Shown here: positions 21,792 to 31,470 of the stretch, piece by piece
How positions within the stretch are numbered: the stretch's first letter is position 1
Layout: each line of letters begins with the position of its first letter
Assembly (NCBI RefSeq): GCF_004027225.2
Contig: NC_044278.2
Location: forward strand, 62,880,243-62,944,242
DNA: 64,000 bases
Direction: 5' to 3'
From: Strigops habroptila
Lineage: Eukaryota; Chordata; Aves; Psittaciformes; Psittacidae
Translations under genes and position numbers: made by a program
Notes under the pieces: model-generated
What the model was told of the DNA's origin: nothing
Database searches by the model: none
What the model saw: only the letters and a program-made list of their open reading frames with translations

Positions 21792-23981
21792 TTGGAGGCA
21801 CGATATGGGATAGTGAAAACGATTGAGAAATTTTTAAAATTTGGAATTTTAGAAGAATGTGAATCAGAATATAATACACCAATTTTTCCAGTAAAGAAAC
21901 CGAATGGTGAATACAGGTTAGTACAGGACCTAAGGGCAATAAACGAAATAACAAAGGATATCTATCCGGTAGTGGCTAATCCATATACATTGTTGACATC
22001 TGTAAAGGAGAAATATAAATGGTTTACAGTAATTGATTTAAAAGATGCTTTCTTCTGCATTCCCCTTGACAAAAGTAGTAGGAAACTCTTTGCCTTTGAA
22101 TGGGAAAACCCACACAATGGACGTAAGACTCAGTTAACCTGGACGAGACTCCCACAAGGATTCAAGAATAGCCCGACGCTTTTTGGAAATCAGCTGGCGA
22201 AAGAATTGGAACTCTGGGTAACTCAGGGAAAAATTCAGGTACCAAGGACACAATATCTCTTGTTGCAATATGTAGATGACATATTTATTGCGACTGAACA
22301 AGAATCACTGTGCATACGAGTAACAATAGAGATTCTGAATCAATTGGGACTAAATGGGTATAAGGTTTCGAAGGAGAAAGACCAGATTGCCTGCACTACT
22401 GTAATGTATTTGGGCTGTGAAATCTCCCAGGGACAACGGAGGTTGGGAATTGATCGTATAAAGGCAATTTGTGCTATTCCAGAGCCTCGGAATTTATATG
22501 AACTGAGAACATTCCTTGGAATGGCGGGTTGGTGCAGGTTATGGATATCGGACTACGGATTGATAGCTAAACCTTTATATGAGGCACAGAAATCTCAAAC
22601 CTTCGTTTGGGAAGGGTCCCAAAAGGAAGCTTTTAAAAAGCTAAAAGAAGCGTTAATAAAAGCACCGGCCCTGGGATTACCGGATTTAACCAAAGACTTC
22701 CAGCTGTTTGTGCACGAGAGACAAAGATTGGCATTGGGAGTCCTGACACAGAGACTGGGAAGCTGGAAGCGACCAGTGGGATACTTCTCCAAACAGCTGG
22801 ATCCGGTAAGTGCTGGATGGCCATCGTGCCTACGAGCCGCAGCAGCAACAGTGACATTAATACAAGAAGCAAGAAAATTGACTTTAGGAAAACATATTGA
22901 TGTATATGTGCCACACATGGTAATGACTGTTTTAGAACAAAAAGGGGGGTATTGGTTATCCCCAAGTCGGATGATGAAATACCAGGCGGTATTAACTGAG
23001 CAAGACGATGTGACTCTAAAGACAACTAACCTGTTGAACCCAGCCGCTTTTCTAGGTACAAATACAGAGGACGGCATATTAGAACACGATTGTGTGGAGA
23101 CGATTGAATATACACATGCAACAAGGGCCGATTTGAAGGATGCCCCACTTGAGCAACCTGACCAGGAACTTTTTACTGATGGAAGCAGTTTTGTGGAAGG
23201 TGGGGTCCGTTATGCTGGGTATGCAGTAACCACACAAAACGCCCTAATAGAAGCAAAAGCTCTGCCCCCAGGGACTTCAGCACAACGGGCAGAGATAATA
23301 GCTCTCATCAGAGCTTTAGAACTGAGCAAAGGAAAGCAAGTAAATATATGGACAGATTCGAAATATGCATTTGGTGTGGTCCATATACATGGAGCTCTAT
23401 GGAAGGAACGAGGGCTCCTGTCCTCACAAGGGACAAATATAAAATACCAAGAGGAAATTCTGAATTTGATAACTGCTGTGCAATTACCAAGACAGGTGGC
23501 TATCATGCACTGTAAAGCACATCAAGGAGGAAATTCTAAGATAGCCGAAGGAAATACATTTGTGGATCGGATGGCTAGACGAATTGCACGACAGGTACAG
23601 ACTGTTATGGCCCTGGTACCAACGAAGGTAAGCCCATTACAGAATTATATGAATCAAAGACCAAGATACTCGGAAGAAGATGTTAAATTAGCTGAATTAG
23701 TAAAGGCTCGACTGAATCTGGAAGGATGGTACGTAACCACTACTGGACAAGTGGTAGTACCACCTGCCATCATGCGGACAATTTTACAAACCGAACATCA
23801 AAAATGTCATTGGGGGGCAGAGGCATTGGTAACATATTTAAAACGAGGAATGATCTCTACACAGATGTTAACAATGGCAAAATCCATAGGATCTAAATGC
23901 GAAATTTATTTAAAAAAACAATCCAGTAGTCAAAAGGAAAGTAGAAATGGGAAATATCAGAGTAGGTATAGAGCCGGGTGA
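21792..23981 (+). CDS. pol: Reverse transcriptase, RNase H and integrase N-terminus (729 codons)
   Basis: A long uninterrupted frame in phase with gag and pro. RT motifs run in order: the fingers V-K-K-P-N-G-E-Y-R-L-V-Q-D-L-R, L-P-Q-G-F at residues 120-124 and the catalytic Y-V-D-D at 160-163. The RNase H tetrad is complete: D463 (F-T-D-G-S-S), E501, D522 (W-T-D-S-K) and D592. The integrase zinc-binding domain starts near residue 665 with H669 and H673, then C703, but the second cysteine position is Tyr706, so the zinc site is broken. The frame leaves the integrase reading after a seven-A run at 23912-23918 and stops at 23981. No Gag leader is available because of the stops upstream, so it is probably not translated from proviral RNA as a normal Gag-Pol. 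The first ATG is internal to RT; the domain start lies before it. Confidence 0.92.
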   Translation: MEARYGIVKTIEKFLKFGILEECESEYNTPIFPVKKPNGEYRLVQDLRAINEITKDIYPVVANPYTLLTSVKEKYKWFTVIDLKDAFFCIPLDKSSRKLFAFEWENPHNGRKTQLTWTRLPQGFKNSPTLFGNQLAKELELWVTQGKIQVPRTQYLLLQYVDDIFIATEQESLCIRVTIEILNQLGLNGYKVSKEKDQIACTTVMYLGCEISQGQRRLGIDRIKAICAIPEPRNLYELRTFLGMAGWCRLWISDYGLIAKPLYEAQKSQTFVWEGSQKEAFKKLKEALIKAPALGLPDLTKDFQLFVHERQRLALGVLTQRLGSWKRPVGYFSKQLDPVSAGWPSCLRAAAATVTLIQEARKLTLGKHIDVYVPHMVMTVLEQKGGYWLSPSRMMKYQAVLTEQDDVTLKTTNLLNPAAFLGTNTEDGILEHDCVETIEYTHATRADLKDAPLEQPDQELFTDGSSFVEGGVRYAGYAVTTQNALIEAKALPPGTSAQRAEIIALIRALELSKGKQVNIWTDSKYAFGVVHIHGALWKERGLLSSQGTNIKYQEEILNLITAVQLPRQVAIMHCKAHQGGNSKIAEGNTFVDRMARRIARQVQTVMALVPTKVSPLQNYMNQRPRYSEEDVKLAELVKARLNLEGWYVTTTGQVVVPPAIMRTILQTEHQKCHWGAEALVTYLKRGMISTQMLTMAKSIGSKCEIYLKKQSSSQKESRNGKYQSRYRAG
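23912..23918 (+). other. A7 run at the integrase frame change
   Basis: Seven A bases coincide with the point where the integrase reading moves to the next frame, as slippage during copying would produce. The core domain resumes in that second frame at 23947. Confidence 0.75.
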
Positions 23982-24435
23982 CTATTGGCAAATTGATTTT
24001 GTGGAATTACCCAAGACACAGGGATACCAATACTTGTTAGTAGGGGTTGACACTTTTTCTGGATGGCCAGAAGCCTCTCCCTGTCGCACCAATCAGGCTA
24101 AGGAAACAGTGAAATGGTTGTTGAAAGAACATGGTGTTTGTGGATATCTCAAGGATAGAGCCAATCACTGCTGTGTAGATATACCAAATGTAACTGCAGA
24201 TGTAGAATATGACATTACTCAATTAGGAAAAATTGAAAAAGAAGCCGAAAAGGAAAAAGAAGAAATAAGTCAAAATTGGGTAGGAGCATTGTTTGATGGA
24301 TTGGGAATCCACCTTACTGGATGGGTTCATTCCCTCATAGAAACAGTGTTTACTATTACTTGTGTTCCTTGTAATCTATTTGGTGTATTTTTGTATTCGA
24401 AAAGAGATAACCCGGAATACCAACTGAACACATAA
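23947..24435 (+). pseudogene. Integrase core fused in frame to env transmembrane-subunit tail
   Basis: A 162-codon frame. Residues 1 to about 60 are the integrase catalytic core start, with the first Asp (residue 17, W-Q-I-D-F) and second Asp (residue 35, G-V-D-T-F-S-G-W-P-E-A). The third catalytic residue is lost. Near 24131-24140 the sequence changes to the membrane-proximal part of an envelope TM protein: a Cys-Cys pair (residues 75-76), a charged helical stretch rich in K and E, a hydrophobic membrane span at about residues 125-150 and a short tail. A deletion has thus removed the integrase end and most of env and joined the rest in frame. The ATG at 23947 is an internal methionine, so expression is doubtful. 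Confidence 0.85.
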
Positions 24436-24546
24436 AATCATTGGAGCAGTGACTCGACAATATCCACGACACCCAACACCTCCACCTTCCACTTATCAGG
24501 AAACAACTACATGAGTGAAAATACTTGCAGAAGATGAAGTATTTTC

Positions 24547-24558
24547 AAAGGGGGGAAA
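24547..24558 (+). other. Polypurine tract
   Basis: AAAGGGGGGAAA directly abuts the TG of the 3' LTR. In retroviruses this primes plus-strand synthesis. It appears intact. Confidence 0.93.
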
Positions 24559-25229
24559 TGTTAGAAATCATAACGTTTGATTAACAGAAGTTTAATCAAG
24601 TTTTAATTAATACATACATATATAGCAGCCAGCCTTACTGATTTGGTTGATTTGTGTTTTATGTCAGGGAGACCTAGTACCTAGGATATGGACATAGATT
24701 TATGAGACTATTCAAGCGATATCCCTATAAGGTAGTGGTTTGGAAGGAACAGTACTTTAAAGATTATCAAGTAGAACTTTTGATTGTGTTAAGAAACAGA
24801 GTTGTATACTAAGAACCAGTCAAGGAGAGAGAGAAGAATACTGGCGCAAACACAATCGTTGGGATTTATCCAGGACCCTAAAAGGTAAAAAGGACATAGC
24901 GAGGAAGACGTCTTACTTCATCTGAGGAAGACTACTTACTTCATCCTGAGACCCCTGCCCACGACCACCAGGAGGCACTACGCAAGCGCAGAACATATGG
25001 AAATGATTTTTATACTCATTATAATACGAAGCGGGGATGAGTCATGAATATGTATCAGCATGTTGGGAGAGGCGATGCATATGTAATACTTTACAGGATA
25101 AATTGCGGGCGAGTTGTGACGGTCTTGGGAACCAGATTTGGGTGCGTACCCCTGGTTCCCGGGGCCTCGAAATAAAGCACCACATATAACCTCCTTAGAG
25201 TGGTTATGTGTTCATTCTCTCCGCTAACA
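24559..25229 (+). repeat. 3' LTR (671 bp)
   Basis: Same length as the 5' LTR and, base by base as far as I can read, the same sequence at a constant offset of 5,925. AATAAA lies at 25171-25176. The right edge CTAACA meets the target duplication ATGA. Confidence 0.97.
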
Positions 25230-25233
25230 ATGA
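25230..25233 (+). other. Target-site duplication, right copy (ATGA)
   Basis: Partner of the copy at 18630-18633. Removing the provirus and one copy restores a continuous minisatellite reading across the junction. Confidence 0.8.
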
Positions 25234-26500
25234 GGGGAGATCATGAGGGAAGATCGTGAGGGGAAAGGAGGGGCAGCCATGAGGGAAGATCGTGAGAGGA
25301 GAGGAGAGATGGCCACGAGGGGCCGTCATGAGGGGAGAGGAAGGACCGACATAAGGGAAGATCATGGGGGGAGTGAAAGGCAGTTGTGAAGGGAGATCAT
25401 GAGGGGAGAGGAGGGGCGGCCATGAGGGAAGATCATGAGGGGTGAAGGGCCGTCATAAGGGGAGATCATGAGGGAAGAGGAGGGGCAGCCATGAGGGTTG
25501 AGGGGCCATCATGAGGGGAGATTCTGAGAGGAGAGGAAGGGCAGCCATAAGGGAAGATCATGAGGGGTAAAGGGCTGTTGTGTGGAGAGATCATGAGGGG
25601 AGAGGAGGGGCGGCCATGAGGGAAGATCGTGAGGGGAAAGGAGGGGCAGCCATGAGGGGAGATCAGGAGGGGTGAAGGGCCGTCATAAGGGGAGATCATG
25701 AGGGAAGAGGAGGGGCAGCCATGAGGGGTGAAGGGCCATCATGGGGGGAGATTCTGAGAGGAGAGGAAGGGCAGCCATAAGGGAAGATCATGAGGGGTAA
25801 AGGGCTGTTGTGAGGAGAGATCATGAGGGGAGAGGAGGGGCAGCCATGAGGGAAGATCGTGAGGGGAAAGGAGGGGCAGCCATGAGGGGAGATCATGAGG
25901 GGTGAAGGGCTGTTGTGAGGGGAGATCATGAGGGGAAAGGAGGGGTGGCCAGGAGGGGTGAAGTGTGGTCATGAGGGGAGACGACAGGTAGCCGTGAGGA
26001 GTGAAAGGCGGTTGTGAGGGGCGGCCATTAGGGGAGATCGTGAGGGGAAAGGAGGAGCGGCCATGAAGGGAGAGGAGGGGCAGCCATGAGGGGTGAAAGG
26101 CAGTCATGAGGGGAGATCATGAGGGGAAAGGAAGGGCAGCCATGAAGGGAGATCATGAGGGGAGAGCAGGGGCAGCCATGAGGGGAGATCATGAGGGGAG
26201 AGCAGGGGTAGTCATGAGGAGAGATCACGATGGGAGAAGAGGGGTGGCCATGAGAGGTAAAGGGTGGTCATGGGGGGAGATCGTGAGGGGAGAGGAGGAG
26301 TGGCCATGAGGGAAGATCGTGAAGGGAAAGGAGTAGCGGCCATGAGGGGAGATCATGAGGGAAGAGCAGGGGGAGCCATGGGATGTGAGGGGTGGCCATG
26401 AGGGGTAGGGGTAGCAGCTATACAGCGTGGGCCACTATGGGGCAGATGAGGGGTGACTGCAAGTGGAGATCATGAGGGGCAGCCATAAGGGGAGATCCAT
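25230..26500. repeat. Minisatellite, right arm (G/A-rich on the plus strand)
   Basis: About 1.27 kb of degenerate units mixing GATCATGAGGGGAGAGGAGG, GGCAGCCATGAGGG and GGTGAAGGGCCGTCATAAGG. A 230-bp higher-order unit is visible: GGTGAAGGGCCGTCATAAGG starts at both 25441 and 25671, and the following ~230 bp match closely. The minus strand shows repetitive open frames (S-P-H-D, P-S-W-L-P-L-L style), which reflect repeat composition, not a gene. The array ends against a CR1 3' end. Confidence 0.95.
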
Positions 26501-26508
26501 TTGCCCGC

Positions 26509-26607
26509 AGTGACATGGTTTAGTGGTGGCCTTGGCAGTCCTGGGGTAACGGTTGTACCTGATTATCTTAAAGGTCTTTTTCAACCTAGCTGATTCTATG
26601 ATTCTGT
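26509..26607 (+). mobile_element. CR1 LINE 3' end fragment
   Basis: TGACATGGTTTAGTGGTGG, GGCAGTCCTGG, then CTTAAAGGTC and TCAACCTAGCTGATTCTATG form the plus-strand CR1 3' end, finishing in the ATTCTATG-type tail. It directly borders the minisatellite. Confidence 0.9.
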
Positions 26608-28892
26608 ATTAACCTGTTCAATAAGTAGTTTAGATGACATTTTAAGATTAAAAGCAATAAGCTAATTATGCGCGACAGATAATTTTAAAGAATCACAATT
26701 TTTCTAATGTACCTTATGATCAACAAATAGGCTTAAGCAGATCTGATAAGCTGAGCTGAGAAAAATAAAACTGCTCACTAAGTAACTTAAATTGCATGTC
26801 CAAATTAAATAAACTCTCTTGGCCTCTAGCAGTTAAACACAATATCTTTAGCTGAAGGAAAAGGTTTTCCTTTGACAGCTGGCCATTTAACTAATTCTAG
26901 TCAATGCTAAACAGCACAATTTTCATCAGCAAAGAAACCCAGCCATATCAGTATGCATCTAGCCTGCAGTTTGTACCTGTGAATAATGAACAAAAGGAGT
27001 TTCTAGAGAGCTGTTCATTTTCAGTGGTAGGAAGATTTTTATGCACTTTACTTGTGGCCATGAAAACCTGTTGTAGTTATAGCAAAATGCAAAAATAGAC
27101 CTGAGAAAACCCCCAATCCTTAAATAATTTATTTCATTATTTTCCAGTATTACTGTTATAAAAGCCCCCTCCTCCTATGCAGTGATGATTTACTTTCTAA
27201 ACACTCAAAGAGAGTGCATTGAGTAACCTGAGCAAATCTGTGCATTTGCATGAAACAGCCCTCAGTAATTCCTCAGTGCCAGAGGCAATAACTGAACCCA
27301 ACATCTAATCTGGGTATTGGCTAGAACAGAGGCAAAGCAACTCATTTCCATGACAAACAGTCCAGCTGGAAGCCAGTGAGTAAGTCTAACCCACCACTTT
27401 TTACCCCTACAGATGTGTAGATAGATGACACTGAAATTATAATAAAAGGGAGCACATGAAACTTTGTAGCTCAGATGGTTTCTACTGCACCTCTGCAAGA
27501 CCTAATGTTTGCATTCCCTACTTCTCCACCTTCATGGCCTTAAGGAGCGAGTGCCAAATCCAGCAAGCAGTCTGCTGTTACAGAAGCAGAGGAGGCAAAA
27601 GGCAAGGAAGAACCCTAAACTTGCCATGTGATAGCTCTTCATTACACCAGGGCACATGGGAGGAGGCATGAGATGTCTAAGGTCATGTGCTACCCTGTCA
27701 GACGAATAAGCCTGTTTCTATAACAGAGTTTGTTTTTTCCTGTTTAGATATTATAATCAAGCAGATTTTAAAAGATATCCACTGCCTACAGATGTAGAAA
27801 AATGGGATTTACAGAATGCCTAAACAAGTTGGACATGTAACCCCTCCTGAATTTCAATTACAGTGCTGCTTAGGCACTTTTCCAATTTCTCTGGAGCTAC
27901 CTAAGGCACTAAAAGCACAAAGGTACTCATGTCAGGAACTAAACAGAATTGACAAAGCTTTCGTACTTTAGTTTCATCAGGTGTCTTAATATTTCATCCT
28001 ACATGGAGAATATCTGAAAAGCAAAGCATGATTTAAATCAAAAGATTAGAGGCATCACAAAAGCTATTAATTTTCATAATAAACTAGATGTTATTGCTTT
28101 CTCCTCTGATTAAATGACTATATATTTCAAGTAGGTTATAAACAAAAGGACATCCATAACTACATAATATCAAAATATATAAACCCAAGAAAGTTGTATT
28201 AACTTCTACTAGCTTAGTGTTGCTAGAGAATAATTTCATACCTCCCATGCAACATAATGCCGCTATTTGAGGAAACTCCAAATTTCAGTTTACATGCATC
28301 ACATTTTTACCATGAAAGTGTTCAGAACCTCATGGAACAAAGCATGTATAGCTTCCCCCTAACATCATCTTAAAAAGTCCTTGCTTTTTTGTACAGATTA
28401 TTGGTGTTTGCCTCTCTCTTGGCAAGGAGCTCTCCAAGCACCGAACATGCAGAGAAATGAAGGCAGACACTCAGGCTGGCAGAGCTCCAGGTACACCTCC
28501 CAGGTTCATGTGATCTCACAGCTAACAAGGAACCCCAGCCAAACTCTTTCAGAAAAAAGCAAAAGACTCTCTAGGAAATGCGGGAACAGAAAGGGAAAAA
28601 TAACAAATGCTGTGGCTGGGCTGTTGTAATATTACAACAGAAAACAGAGGAAAAAAGTAGAAGGAAGTGCAACAATGCAGCAAAGGTATTTCCAGTACAC
28701 CTGATACACCATTAGAAGTTGTGACGGATTAGTATAAGCCATTGCAGCATGGACTACTCAGAACATCTCCTGAAAAATCTTTTCCCAGTTGCATTCAGGG
28801 AACTTTGAAGAAAAATTAAAAATGCTTTCATGCCTTCGCTATAGCTGCAGATGGTACGATAAGTTCTTCAACTTTATCTTAGTGGCCTGGCC

Positions 28893-28914
28893 AAAAAAAA
28901 AAAAAAAAAAAAAA
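28893..28914. repeat. Poly-A run (22 bp)
   Basis: Uninterrupted A run. No element with a recognisable body precedes it. Confidence 0.9.
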
Positions 28915-30197
28915 GGCAGCTAGTAAAGGCTAAGTTTAATTTCAGGCAGTTGGTGTAGGAAATACCCACACAGGCAGGAAACAAACAGCGGAATTCATCA
29001 AGTGTGCCACCAAATTACAGACATATATATATGCACACATACATGTACACACAGTCTCTGAATATTATTGCTGACACTACCGAAATACCTCTCCATGCCT
29101 CATTTTTAGCTGGCAATGCCTTTTTGCACTAATGGAACTTTTCTGCTCTAACTTCTGGAACTGAATGCTACTAGCTGAACAAGAAGTTATTTTTATATAT
29201 TCCATATTTGCTGTAATCCCCAGGAAAGAAGGAATTAGAGTAAGATGTTTAATATTGATTTAAGAGGCTGGTTAACGTGCATAGCTTAAAAGTCTTAAGA
29301 CAAAAATCCTGACAAGACTCCTACTGATTTTAATCAGGCTGAGATTTCATTGCTCTATTTCTTAAAGCAGCAACAGGGTGTACAATGCAAAAGTTCTCCT
29401 TTCCATGTTGTTAGATAGATTATTCCACTAAGCTTTGAATGTGTGTCATTTTGAAGAGTTAAACTCGCAAGAATTTGCCAAATTCCTTCAGCAGAAATTC
29501 AGTTTTAATAAAAAGCAGCTCTTTTAACCAACACATTGGCCCTTAAACACATGCAGAGTTTGATACCGATCCTACAGTGGCCAGTGAAGGAACAGGCCTG
29601 TAAAGACATTTGTTTATAAAATTGAGTTCCACTGCAAGCAAATAGACATGAACACTGAGAAATGCTAATTGTGCACGCATAATAACTGTTAGATCTTATT
29701 TGGATATGCACTTCATATTAATCGAACTACTAATACCAAACAGAAAGCTCAGCATGGATATATTTCAAAGCTCCCACAGTAAAATTCAGCCAGTCCTTTA
29801 GGGACAAACCACTGTCACCAAGCAGACAAAGTGATCTCAAGTCCTACTTTCATCAAATAGAAAATAAACCCCAAGTCCCCCCCTCCTGAAGCATTATGAC
29901 ACATACCACCAGGGACAGCAATAGCTCTCAACTCTGTGCTGGACCCTATATCACTAAGTGGCTTGTGTGTTACTGCTTAAGGTCTCCTGCCCTAGTTGGC
30001 TGGTATTTAAAGGCAAGAAAAGCTCAGGGGCTATTTGGCATCTGCAGAAACAGGCTGAGAAGTCTGTAACGTGTCTTCATTCCAGAGAAGAGATAACAGT
30101 GTTAATAAGATGACAGCACACTGTTGTCACTCCCAGGAAAAAAGCGGTCTTGTCACAGGTGCATAGGGAATTCTAATACAGAAGAAATCTCCAACTG

Positions 30198-30268
30198 CCT
30201 TTTTTGGGGGTTTTTTTGGGTTTTTTTGTTTTGTTTTGGGTTTTTTTGTTTGTTTGTTTGTTTTTTTG
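30198..30268. repeat. T-rich / (TTTG)n simple sequence
   Basis: Runs of T broken by G triplets, then GTTTGTTTGTTTG. Simple-sequence DNA of about 70 bp. Confidence 0.9.
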
Positions 30269-30749
30269 AGTATGCAAACCACCTCAACAAAAATACTTGC
30301 TATGGTTTTCATAGGCTTATTTTCTACATACACCTGCTAACTGTATTCATCTAGTTTATAAATAATGCCTTGAAAAAAACCCCAACTTTTCATCAAGTTG
30401 TTACTTGAGTTACACTGTAACGGACACAGCTTTGCAAATTAAAATTAAACTTCCAGTGAAGTATTGACTATGATAAAGCTTCTTGGAGAATATAAACCAG
30501 CTCCAAGAATTGACAAACTTTCCAAATATATTGCATAAATGGAGGACTTCCCAAAGATGCAGTGGCATTCTTTTAGCTACCAAAAAAAGCAACTCTTAAG
30601 AGATCATTTTAAGTTTCTTATTTTTTAGTTAAGTAAGTTTTTTAAAAGGTTGTATTTGTAGTCATTAAGGGACGGAATGGACTTGATCCAAACAGCATTA
30701 GCTATTGTTTTTCTGAAAAGTCACTTTATTTGAAATGGTATAATATTGT

Positions 30750-30801
30750 AACAGTGAACACCTACAATATTTCCTAACAATGAACACCTACAATGTTTCC
30801 C
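30750..30801. repeat. 26-bp tandem duplication
   Basis: Two adjacent 26-bp copies around GAACACCTACAAT, differing at three positions (23 of 26 identical). Confidence 0.9.
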
Positions 30802-31446
30802 ACTTACATTACTACTGAAATCTTGTATTTACACAGTTCCAACTAGTGGAAGAAAGAGGCTAATGTGTATAACTGCAGTGATCTCTAGGTTCAGGGTATA
30901 ACAAGCTACCAGGATGTACAAGTGTTTAACACACAGCATTGGTTGTTGGTTTTTCCCCAATTCTGATGCAGGTGAGGAGTCATCAGTGGTCTTGATAATC
31001 TAACCTGACCACCCTGTTCCAGACAGTGATGTTGTAGCAGCTACATAATTCAAAGCTGTCAGCTTCAGTAATGCCGTTCAGCAGTGCCTAAAAGGTGTTT
31101 ATGTATGGAAAACAATGCAATTTAACATTTTGAGAAGATACCAAGCACATTTCTTTCCAAGAATACTCTTTTCCAAGATTACATGAATGTAACAGGCATT
31201 TCAAGTGACTGTAAGTGCAACAGCTGACTGTGTGTTTTGCAGCACTGTTAAAAGTGTGAGAATTGGCACATCGGTCAGTCAGATGTCTTTTCAGCTGCCT
31301 TGTAATTTCTCATTCAAAAATCCTAGAAATCATGTAAAATGGTAAAAAGACACCCAATTTATAATTTCAAGTGGTATATTTCTTTTTTCTACTCATGAAG
31401 TATGTCTTCTCAGGTACATTTGGACCAGGGAGACTTCAGACAGTAG

Positions 31447-31470
31447 TCACCTGTATCCTTGGATTCCTCA
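31447..31470 (-). CDS. Possible 24-nt exon
   Basis: On the minus strand ATTCTGCCCAG acts as acceptor and ATACAG then GTGACTAC as donor. In the phase required by the exon at 35114-35312 (two bases to complete a split codon), it reads F-E-E-S-K-D-T. Splice sites and phase fit, but 24 bases carry little information. Confidence 0.18.

Larger units (their letters stand above)
18634..25229 (+). mobile_element. Endogenous gammaretrovirus-like provirus, internally deleted
   Basis: A full proviral frame: 671-bp LTRs beginning TG and ending CA, a 4-bp target duplication, a leader with a primer-site-like region, gag, pro and pol remnants in one reading frame, a polypurine tract and the end of env TM. 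The single Cys-His box, the readthrough-type gag-pro stop, the L-P-Q-G-F and Y-V-D-D motifs and the 4-bp duplication point to the class I (gamma) group. Large parts are missing: most of capsid, the integrase C-terminus and nearly all of env. It also has several stops and at least three frame changes. The LTRs look identical, so insertion was recent, although the body is badly broken. It is in plus orientation, opposite to the host gene proposed here. Confidence 0.97.
26608..31446. other. Intron-like unique sequence
   Basis: No gene supported over nearly 5 kb. It holds a 22-A run (28893-28914), a T/G simple tract (about 30198-30268) and a 26-bp tandem duplication (30750-30801), listed separately. 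A minus-strand 21-nt stretch near 28240-28260 has splice-like ends but is too short to call. Confidence 0.5.

Noticed and set aside
22595..23077. Antisense frames of 98-160 codons across pol
   Set aside because: These are shadows of the conserved pol frame on the other strand.
25466..26228. Four minus-strand frames of 66-122 codons, proline- and serine-rich
   Set aside because: Low-complexity readings of the same minisatellite. Two are near-copies because of the 230-bp block duplication.
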